Below are positions 1 through 5,005 of a stretch of DNA of 5,005 bases, piece by piece; positions within the stretch are counted from its first letter, which is position 1, and every line of letters starts with the position of its first letter. The position numbers were made by a program, and so were the translations under genes. The notes below the pieces were generated by a model. It was not told the origin of the DNA, searched no databases, and saw only the letters and a program-made list of their open reading frames with translations. This stretch comes from Treponema sp. (GTDB lineage: Bacteria > Spirochaetota > Spirochaetia > Treponematales > Breznakiellaceae). Location: assembly GCA_031280065.1 (NCBI GenBank), contig JAITHH010000146.1:1-5005 (forward strand), written 5' to 3'.

Positions 1-132
1 CTCCAGGCCCATGTCAAGAAGACCACGGCCCCCTACAAGTACCCCCGGATCATCGAGTTCGTGAGCGAACTCCCCAAGACGATTTCGGGGAAAATCCGCC
101 GGGTCCGCATCCGGGGAGAAGTAAAAGAGTAA
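1..132 (+). CDS. C-terminal end of an acyl-CoA/acetyl-CoA synthetase (AMP-binding, ANL superfamily), partial at left edge
   Basis: Only the last 43 codons are present, in frame from base 1 to the TAA at 130-132. The peptide contains TAPYKYPR (residues 9-16 of the fragment) and then [12 protein letters not shown] (23-34). The second is the A10 core motif of adenylate-forming enzymes; its lysine (fragment residue 31) is the one that contacts the adenylate and carboxylate in the first half reaction. The wording [22 protein letters not shown] is typical of acetyl-CoA and medium-chain acyl-CoA synthetases, which convert a carboxylate, ATP and CoA to acyl-CoA, AMP and pyrophosphate in the cytosol. 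Substrate cannot be told because the acid-binding pocket lies upstream of the window. The stop is 13 bases before an esterase gene with a strong ribosome binding site, suggesting cotranscription. Family assignment is secure, substrate is not. Confidence 0.88.
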   Translation, partial: LQAHVKKTTAPYKYPRIIEFVSELPKTISGKIRRVRIRGEVKE

Positions 133-145
133 AAAGGAGCGCTCG

Positions 146-967
146 ATGCAAACATTTAGCTTGGACTTATGGAACGAATACGCCTACCCCGGCGAACAGG
201 CGGACGGGTTCAGACCGGTCCTGGATGTCTACCTGCTCAAAGGCGAAAATCCCCGCCCCGGGGCGCTGATCCTGCCCGGCAGCGGCTATCAGCAGTGTTC
301 TCCCCGCGAGGCCGAAGACCTGGCGATCCGCTTGAACGCCGCCGGCTGCCACGCCTTTGTGCTCTGGTATAGCTGCGCCCCCCGGCGGCATCCGGTTCCA
401 ATCCTCGACTGCGCCCGCGCCTTGACCCTTATCCGCCAGCGCCGCGAAGCATGGAACCTGGACGGCGGGAAGATAGCCGTCATGGGCTTTTCCGCCGGAG
501 GGCATCTGGCCCTCTCTACCCTGCTCTTTGCTGACCGGGACTTTGCCGCCGTCCCCGGCGTGGATCCCCAGTTGACCCGGGCTGACGCGCTGATCCTCTG
601 CTATCCGGTGATAAGCTCCGGCGAATTCGCCCACCGGGGCTCGTTTGAATGTCTCCTGGGGAACGCCCCGGACCCGGCCCTTCTGGAACTCCTCTCCCTG
701 GAAAACCAGGCGCAGGGGGCTTTGCCTCCGGTCTTCCTCTGGCATACCTATGCGGACCAGGCGGTTCCCGTGGAGAACAGTCTGCTTTTGGCGGGAGCGC
801 TGCGGCGCGGCGCTGTTCCGCTGGAGATGCATATTTTCCCCGACGGACAGCACGGTCTGTCCCTGGCCATCCCCGAAACCAGTGACGGGAACCCGGAGCA
901 GATCAATCCCCACGCCGCGCAGTGGTTTCCCCTCTGCGTGAACTGGCTCAGGCAGCGGTTTTTTTAA
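146..967 (+). CDS. alpha/beta-hydrolase, acetyl-esterase/xylan-esterase-like
   Basis: A 273-residue cytosolic-looking protein (no signal peptide or membrane segment). The nucleophile elbow is GFSAGGH at residues 114-120 with Ser116 as nucleophile. Asp204 in HTYADQAVPVEN and His236 in DGQHGLS complete a plausible triad with normal spacing. LPGSGY at 43-48, just after the first core strand, is the oxyanion-hole loop; many relatives have PGGGY here, so Ser45 is a mild variant. These features fit the COG0657-like esterases often annotated as acetyl esterase, acetylxylan esterase or dienelactone-hydrolase-like, which remove short acyl groups from sugars or other small esters. The ATG at 146 has AGGAG at 135-139, six bases upstream, which supports this start. 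Its neighbours are an acyl-CoA synthetase gene 13 bases upstream and ilvN 12 bases downstream; released acetate could feed the synthetase, but that link is inference. The true substrate is unknown. Confidence 0.87.
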   Translation: MQTFSLDLWNEYAYPGEQADGFRPVLDVYLLKGENPRPGALILPGSGYQQCSPREAEDLAIRLNAAGCHAFVLWYSCAPRRHPVPILDCARALTLIRQRREAWNLDGGKIAVMGFSAGGHLALSTLLFADRDFAAVPGVDPQLTRADALILCYPVISSGEFAHRGSFECLLGNAPDPALLELLSLENQAQGALPPVFLWHTYADQAVPVENSLLLAGALRRGAVPLEMHIFPDGQHGLSLAIPETSDGNPEQINPHAAQWFPLCVNWLRQRFF

Positions 968-979
968 GGGAGGGGAAGG

Positions 980-1483
980 ATGAAACAGCACGTTGTATCG
1001 GCGCTGGTGGAGAACCGGGCGGGAACGTTGAGCCGTGTCTCCGGTCTTTTCAGCCGCCGGGGCTACAATATCGACAGTCTCACGGTGGGGGAGACCGAGG
1101 ACGCGGCGATTTCCCGGATGACCATTGCGGTAAGCGGCGATAACGCGGTGCTGGAGCAGATCATCAAGCAGTTGGAGAAGCTGGTCGATGTTATTGCCGT
1201 GCGGGAATTGGAGCCTGATTCCTGTTTGCGGAGGGAGATTCTGCTGGTGAAGATCGGGGCGGGCGAAGAAACCCGGCCCGCGGTTCTTGAAATCGCGGGG
1301 ATATTCCGGTCGCGGGTGGTTGATGTTTCTCCTTCGACGATTACTATCGAGGCCACTGGCGATCTTCAGAAGCTGGAGGGGCTGCTGCTGCTTTTACGTC
1401 CTTACGGTATTTTGGAGCTTGCCCGCACGGGTCTGGTGGCTCTGGAGCGCGGTTCCCGGTCGCTGGTTACGCCGGATCGCTGA
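980..1483 (+). CDS. ilvN: acetolactate synthase regulatory (small) subunit
   Basis: A 167-residue protein, about normal length for the IlvN/IlvH family. An N-terminal ACT domain covers about residues 3-75, with the hallmark stretch ENRAGTLSRVSGLFSRRGYN (11-30) followed by IDSLTVG; in IlvH this loop (here about Asn12 to Gly15, and Asn30) forms the valine-binding site at the dimer interface. The C-terminal ALS_ss_C domain runs from about 84 to 160 and ends in the conserved GILELARTGLVALERG (143-158). The protein binds the thiamine-diphosphate catalytic subunit (IlvB/IlvI), raises its activity and confers feedback inhibition by valine in branched-chain amino-acid synthesis. The start at 980 has GGGAGGGG at 968-975 directly upstream. 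The gene is 12 bases behind the esterase gene. No large-subunit gene is next to it in this window, although ilvB and ilvN are commonly adjacent. The symbol ilvH would be equally acceptable. Confidence 0.96.
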   Translation: MKQHVVSALVENRAGTLSRVSGLFSRRGYNIDSLTVGETEDAAISRMTIAVSGDNAVLEQIIKQLEKLVDVIAVRELEPDSCLRREILLVKIGAGEETRPAVLEIAGIFRSRVVDVSPSTITIEATGDLQKLEGLLLLLRPYGILELARTGLVALERGSRSLVTPDR

Positions 1484-1506
1484 TTCCGATGTCAACCGGG
1501 GGGTTT

Positions 1507-1552
1507 GGGGGGACGTGTCCCCCCAGCGGGGGCGCGGGGGTGGAACCCCCGC
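1507..1552. repeat. G/C-rich double hairpin block after ilvN, possible terminator or dispersed repeat
   Basis: Starting 24 bases after the ilvN stop are two perfect inverted repeats. The first, GGGGGGACGTGTCCCCCC at 1507-1524, can form a 7-8 bp stem with a tiny loop and can be extended by one T-A pair. The second, GCGGGGGTGGAACCCCCGC at 1534-1552, has a 7 bp stem and a 5-base loop. A further copy of GCGGGGG at 1526-1532 could replace the 5' arm of the second stem, and the C-run at 1519-1524 could pair with the G-run at 1528-1532, so the folds compete. There is no T-run after either stem, so an ordinary intrinsic terminator is not shown. Position and strength make a role in ending or protecting the ilvN message possible. 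A REP-like dispersed element is the other reading. Confidence 0.6.
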
Positions 1553-1559
1553 AGAAGCG

Positions 1560-1978
1560 GCGCTGGAACTGTCCAGGCAAGGTTTAGAACCTCCAGGGAA
1601 CGGTTTGGAAACGATAAATTCGGGTTTAGAACTTCTAAACCCAGGTTTAGCGTTTCCTGGGCGCGGTGTGGAAGTGATAAATTCGGGTGTGGAACTTCCA
1701 AACCCAGGTTTAGAAACGATAAGTTCGGGTTTGGAACTTCTAAACCCAGGTTTTATGCACCAAACCCAGGTTTGGAAACAATAAATTCGGGTTTGGAACT
1801 TCCAGGGAGTGACTTTACAACGGGAAATTCATCCCTGGAACTTCCAAGCCGGGGTTTAGCGCTTCCAAACCCAGGTCTGGCGTTTCCAAACCCAGGTTTG
1901 GAACTTCTAAACCCAGGTTTAGAAGCAATAAATTCGGGTTTGGCGCCATAAAACCGCGGTCTGAAAACGCCCAGCTCA
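1560..1978. repeat. degenerate 21-base tandem repeat array, about 20 units, with palindromic units
   Basis: The block divides cleanly into 21-base units beginning GGTTT, the best defined from 1581 to 1957; units 1, 13, 14, 19 and 20 are diverged. One unit (1749-1768) is 20 bases. Two unit types are visible. Type A reads GGTTTRGAACTTCYAAACC plus CA (for example 1623-1643, 1728-1748 and 1895-1915) and its first 19 bases are a near-perfect palindrome centred on the C. Type B begins GGTTTGGAA and ends ATAAATTCG (1602-1622, 1665-1685, 1707-1727, 1769-1789, 1916-1936). Type B is followed by an A-like unit in four of five cases, giving a 42-base composite. The junction AAACCCAGGTTT is itself an inverted repeat. 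The array is clearly richer in A+T than the neighbouring genes. There are no unique spacers, so it is not CRISPR. Function is unknown. Confidence 0.93.
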
Positions 1979-2067
1979 GGCCACATGCGCGAAGGCTTTA
2001 TCCTGAGCAGAGCGCGGCTTCCCCCGGAGGCCCCCGCTTGTAAGAAAACCGGAAGCCCGCTATCATC
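1979..2067 (+). promoter_or_regulatory. leader of the nicotinate phosphoribosyltransferase gene with two competing hairpins
   Basis: The bases between the repeat array and the start at 2068 hold no recognisable -35/-10 pair. GGCTTCC at 2016-2022 can pair with GGAGGCC at 2026-2032 (7 pairs, one G-T, loop of three C) or with GGAAGCC at 2051-2057 (7 perfect pairs). GGAAG at 2051-2055 is the only Shine-Dalgarno-like sequence near the start, 12 bases upstream of the ATG, which is rather far. The second pairing would hide it and the first would free it. The pairing is visible in the sequence; a regulatory switch is inference, and G/C-rich DNA gives such matches by chance. Confidence 0.25.
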
Positions 2068-3540
2068 ATGGACATGACCGCCCACACAACGCCCTCCCCC
2101 GCCGGAGCCTCTTCAGCCCTCTTTACCGACTTTTACGCCCTCACCATGGCCCAAGGCTATTGGAAACAGAACCTGAACCGCCGGGCGGCCTTCGAAATGT
2201 TCTTCCGCCGCAACCCCTTTGGAGGGGGCTTTTCCGTGTTCGCGGGCCTGGGAACCCTCTTGGAGCAGATAGCGGGATTCACCTTTTCGATAGAAGACAT
2301 CGAATACCTGCGGAGCCTGGGGCTCTTTGAAGCGCCCTTCCTGAATTACCTCCAGGACTTCCGGTTTGCCGGTTCCCTCTGGTCCATGGACGAGGGACAG
2401 GTCGTATTCCCCCAGGAACCCCTGCTGCGGATAGAAGGCGGACTCATCGAGTGCCAGCTTCTGGAGGGGCTGGTCCTCAATACCATCAACTTCCAGAGCC
2501 TCATCGCCACCAAAACCGCCAGGGTATGGCTGGCTTCAGGCAAGGGCACGGTCATGGAGTTCGGCCTCCGCCGGGCCCAGGGCCGGGACGGGGCCATGTC
2601 CGCTTCCCGCGCGGCCTATATCGGCGGCGCGGCGGGCACTTCCAACGTGCTGGCGGGCAAGGAATTCAACATTCCCGTGATGGGAACCATGGCCCACTCG
2701 TGGATCATGGCCCACCCCAGCGAGGAGGCGGCCTTCCGGGCCTACGCGGCCCTCTACCCCCGCAACCCGGTGTTCCTCATCGACACCTACGATACCTTGC
2801 AGCGGGGAATCCGCAGCGCCGTAACCGTGGGGAAAGAGCTTGCCGCGGCGGGGAAGAACTTCGGCGTCCGCCTGGATTCGGGGGACATTCACTACCTTTC
2901 CGTGGAAGTAAGGCGGATTCTCGACGCGGCGGGGCTGCGCCAGGCCACTATCGCCGTGTCCAACGACCTGGACGAGTCGATTATCCAAACGCTGACCAGC
3001 GCGGGCGCGCCGGTGAATGTCTGGGGCGTGGGCACGCGGATGGTTACCGGCGGGAACGACGCGGCTTTTACCGGGGTATACAAGCTGACCGCGAGCGAGA
3101 CCGCGCCGGGGCGCTTTGAGCCGGCCATGAAATTCTCCGACAACCCCGACAAAAACACGACCCCCGGCATAAAGCGGGTGTGGCGCGTCCGGGACGCGGG
3201 GGGCATGGCCGCGGCGGACGTGATGGGCCTTGCGCCGGAGGATCAACTGATTCCGGGGGAACGCCGCGCCTTCTGGCATCCCCAGGCGGACTACCGGCAT
3301 TTCTACCATGTTATTGAAGGCGGGGCCGAGGAGCTGCTCCATCTCCGTATTGACCGGGGAAAATGCGCGGCCCCCGCGCCATCGCTGGAGGAGATCCGGG
3401 GAAAGCTCCGTGCGGAGCTGGAGACCTTCGATCCGAGCTATCAGCGGTTTCTCAACCCCCATGTGTACAAGGTCTCCCTGACAGAGCGGCTGCGGGCGCT
3501 CAAGCTGGATCTGATCAAGACCCACCTGGGGGAAGCGTGA
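2068..3540 (+). CDS. pncB: nicotinate phosphoribosyltransferase
   Basis: A 490-residue enzyme of the longer NAPRTase type (the group that includes human NAPRT and mycobacterial PncB2). It makes nicotinate mononucleotide from nicotinate and PRPP, coupled to ATP hydrolysis, the entry step of the Preiss-Handler NAD salvage route in the cytosol. Motifs in order: TDFYALTMAQGYW (20-32), FEMFFRRNPFGG (42-53), EFGLRRAQG (164-172), AYIGGAAGTSNVLAG (183-197), GTMAHSW (206-212) with His210 as the likely phosphorylated histidine, FLIDTYDT (236-243), VRLDSGD (267-273), SNDLDE (298-303) and VWGVGTRMVTGG (318-329) for phosphoribosyl binding, then NPHVYKVSLTE (463-473). All expected catalytic blocks are present and length is normal. 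The ATG at 2068 leaves a short 19-residue leader; ATG 2074 is an alternative. The ribosome binding site is weak (GGAAG at 2051-2055). The stop overlaps the next start, so the two are probably translated together. Confidence 0.96.
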   Translation: MDMTAHTTPSPAGASSALFTDFYALTMAQGYWKQNLNRRAAFEMFFRRNPFGGGFSVFAGLGTLLEQIAGFTFSIEDIEYLRSLGLFEAPFLNYLQDFRFAGSLWSMDEGQVVFPQEPLLRIEGGLIECQLLEGLVLNTINFQSLIATKTARVWLASGKGTVMEFGLRRAQGRDGAMSASRAAYIGGAAGTSNVLAGKEFNIPVMGTMAHSWIMAHPSEEAAFRAYAALYPRNPVFLIDTYDTLQRGIRSAVTVGKELAAAGKNFGVRLDSGDIHYLSVEVRRILDAAGLRQATIAVSNDLDESIIQTLTSAGAPVNVWGVGTRMVTGGNDAAFTGVYKLTASETAPGRFEPAMKFSDNPDKNTTPGIKRVWRVRDAGGMAAADVMGLAPEDQLIPGERRAFWHPQADYRHFYHVIEGGAEELLHLRIDRGKCAAPAPSLEEIRGKLRAELETFDPSYQRFLNPHVYKVSLTERLRALKLDLIKTHLGEA

Positions 3541-5005
3541 TAGGGGAAGTGCGCGTATCGTTCAGCGGAGGGCGCGAGGCGTACTACCCCTCCGGCGTCC
3601 TGTTGGAAGAACTGGCCGCCGAATTCGGGGCCGGGCTTGCGGCCATGCGGGTGAATAACGAAATTCTCCCCCTTTCGGCCCGGCTGGAAGTCAATGCGCG
3701 GGTAGAGCCCGTGCGCCTGGACGCTCCCGAAGGGGGGATGATTTACCGCCGCTCCCTGGCGTTCCTGCTGGCCGTGGCCGCCCGCGAATGTTTCCCTGAA
3801 CGGAGCCTCTACGTGGGACATTCCCTGGGGAACAGCTACTACTACACCTTTACCGAAGGGCAGGTCCCCGCCGCCGAAGATGCCGCGGCGCTGAAGGAGC
3901 GGATGCGGCTCCTGGCTGCGGAAAATCTGCCCATCAGCTTCGGTTATATGGCCTACGGCGAGGCGCTGGAACTCTTTGAGCGGAACCGCCAGACCGATAC
4001 CAGCCTGCTGCTGGACCAGCGCAGCGAATCCCGGATCAAGATCAACGTCTGCAAGGACTTTGTTGACCTCTACATAGAACCCCTGGTGAACCGCACCGGG
4101 CTTCTTTCGGCCTTCGATCTCCTCCCCTACCGGAACGGTTTTCTCCTCCGTTTTCCCGGCATGGGCCGGGGCCTGGCGCTCGATCCCTTTGAGGACAGCC
4201 CCAAAATATTCGCGGTCTATAACGAGTACAAGAAGTGGGGCCGCATCATCGGGGTTCACGCGGTGGGGCATCTGAACCAGCGTATCGCCCAGCGGACCGT
4301 CCGGGACTTTATCAGAATTGCCGAGGCGTTCCAGGCGAGAAAGCTGTCCGAGCTGGCCGAGGGGATATACGCGAAACGGGACGCGGTAAAGGTGATTCTC
4401 ATCGCCGGCCCTTCCAGTTCGGGCAAGACCACCACGGCGATGCGGCTTTCCATTGAACTCAAGGTTATGGGAATCGAGCCTATCGCCGTGAGCCTGGACG
4501 ATTACTACGTCAACACGGGCTGCACCCCCCGCGATGAGAAGGGCGAACCTGACTACGAGTGTCTGGAGGCCCTGGATGTGCCCTATCTGAACGGGCAGCT
4601 TCTGGACCTCTTCGCCGGGAAGGAGGTAACGCTGCCGTCCTACGACTTCAAGACCGGACGCCGCCGGGAAAAGGGCGGCGCGGCCATCCGTCTGGGCAGG
4701 CGGACCATGCTGATCCTGGAGGGAATTCACGGCCTGAACGATGCCCTCACCGCGCAAATCAGCCGGGAGCGGAAGTTCAAGCTCTACGTGTCCGCCTTGA
4801 CCCAGCTTAACCTGGACGATCACAACCGCATTCCCACCAGCGACAACCGGCTCCTGCGGCGGCTGGTGCGCGATCACCAGTTCCGGGGAACGGACGCGGT
4901 GAATACCATCAAGATGTGGCCGAGCGTTCAGCGGGGGGAGCGGAAGCACATTTTCCCCTATCAGAACACGGCGGACGCGGCTTTTAATTCAGCCTTGGAC
5001 TACGA
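3537..5005 (+). CDS. multidomain uridine/nucleoside kinase (TGS, ThrRS-like editing domain, PRK-type kinase), partial at right edge
   Basis: An open frame of 489 codons with no stop before the edge; family members are usually near 550 residues, so about 60-80 are probably missing. GTG 3537 overlaps the pncB stop (GTGA) and has GGGGGAAG at 3528-3535 in front. Residues 1 to about 62 look like a TGS domain. About 66-240 resemble the threonyl-tRNA synthetase second additional (editing) domain: YRRSLAFLLAVAARECFP (70-87), GHSLGNSYYYTF (94-105), DFVDLYIEPLVNRTG (174-188). The kinase domain starts near 284: Walker A GPSSSGKTT (291-299, Lys297), SLDDYY (319-324), LPSYDFKTG (366-374), LEGIHGLN (394-401), then RIPTSDNRLLRRLVRD (431-446). 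This P-loop fold belongs to the uridine kinase/phosphoribulokinase superfamily and likely phosphorylates a nucleoside from ATP (uridine or cytidine giving UMP or CMP). Exact substrate and the role of the front domains are not shown by sequence. Confidence 0.92.
   Translation, partial: MIGEVRVSFSGGREAYYPSGVLLEELAAEFGAGLAAMRVNNEILPLSARLEVNARVEPVRLDAPEGGMIYRRSLAFLLAVAARECFPERSLYVGHSLGNSYYYTFTEGQVPAAEDAAALKERMRLLAAENLPISFGYMAYGEALELFERNRQTDTSLLLDQRSESRIKINVCKDFVDLYIEPLVNRTGLLSAFDLLPYRNGFLLRFPGMGRGLALDPFEDSPKIFAVYNEYKKWGRIIGVHAVGHLNQRIAQRTVRDFIRIAEAFQARKLSELAEGIYAKRDAVKVILIAGPSSSGKTTTAMRLSIELKVMGIEPIAVSLDDYYVNTGCTPRDEKGEPDYECLEALDVPYLNGQLLDLFAGKEVTLPSYDFKTGRRREKGGAAIRLGRRTMLILEGIHGLNDALTAQISRERKFKLYVSALTQLNLDDHNRIPTSDNRLLRRLVRDHQFRGTDAVNTIKMWPSVQRGERKHIFPYQNTADAAFNSALDY

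Noticed and set aside
167..991. 274-codon open frame on the minus strand
   Set aside because: It is antisense to the esterase with its complete catalytic triad, and has no recognisable domain.
1505..1951. Heptad-repeat protein on the + strand (148 codons from a TTG), and its counterpart in the frame of 1287-1784
   Set aside because: Openness follows from a 21-base period. There is no ribosome binding site or good start, one unit is 20 bases, and the repeat peptide changes frame there.
1560..1978. CRISPR array
   Set aside because: Units are contiguous and degenerate with no unique spacers, and no cas genes are nearby.
1484..2067. Insertion sequence, tRNA or integration site
   Set aside because: No transposase or integrase fragment, no terminal inverted repeats with target duplication, and no cloverleaf could be seen.
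1753..2085. 110-codon minus-strand frame with KPGF-type heptads
   Set aside because: It is again generated by the 21-base repeat read backwards and runs into the pncB start; nothing marks it as translated.
2536..3525. 329-codon open frame on the minus strand
   Set aside because: It is antisense to pncB, which has all family motifs; the minus product looks like low-information Arg/Gly/Val-rich sequence.
3549..3551. Alternative GTG start for the nucleoside kinase
   Set aside because: The G-rich stretch in front is only about two bases away, too close for a ribosome binding site; GTG 3537 has better spacing and the usual overlap with the upstream stop.
3441..4949. 502-codon open frame on the minus strand
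   Set aside because: It lies antisense to the nucleoside kinase, whose Walker A and other motifs are unmistakable on the + strand. The minus translation has no recognisable domain and is a by-product of G/C-rich codon use.

Overview
This is a roughly 60% G+C bacterial window with every recognisable gene on the + strand. The gene content is compatible with a Spirochaetota (treponeme-like) genome: a TGS-domain nucleoside kinase directly behind a nicotinate phosphoribosyltransferase, and a long low-complexity repeat array between housekeeping genes. Those genes also occur in Firmicutes, Thermotogota and others, so this taxonomic call is an inference of low to moderate confidence.

Layout. Positions 1-132 are the 3' end of an ANL-superfamily acyl-CoA/acetyl-CoA synthetase gene. 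It is followed after 13 bases by an alpha/beta-hydrolase of the acetyl-esterase type (146-967), then after 12 bases by the regulatory subunit of acetolactate synthase, ilvN/ilvH (980-1483). The tight spacing and good ribosome binding sites suggest one transcription unit. The 584 bases from 1484 to 2067 hold no convincing gene. They contain a G/C-rich hairpin block (1507-1552), a degenerate 21-base tandem repeat array of about 20 units (1560-1978), and a short leader with two competing hairpins (1979-2067). Then come nicotinate phosphoribosyltransferase (2068-3540) and, overlapping it by four bases, a multidomain uridine/nucleoside kinase that runs off the right edge (3537 to beyond 5005).

Function. 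The left cluster combines acyl activation, ester hydrolysis and control of branched-chain amino-acid synthesis, with no acetolactate synthase catalytic subunit in view. The right pair is translationally coupled and looks like a salvage unit: one enzyme makes nicotinate mononucleotide from nicotinate and PRPP, and the other probably phosphorylates a nucleoside.

The most unusual item is the 21-base array. Many units are near-perfect 19-base palindromes, a second unit type ends in ATAAATTCG and is almost always followed by a palindromic unit, and the array is much poorer in G+C than the genes around it. It is open in several frames on both strands only because 21 is a multiple of 3, and a 20-base unit in the middle breaks the repeat peptide frame. 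I therefore read it as a structured non-coding or selfish repeat rather than a gene. A second point of interest is that the kinase carries a threonyl-tRNA-synthetase-like editing domain in which all four conserved His/His/Cys/His positions appear to be replaced.
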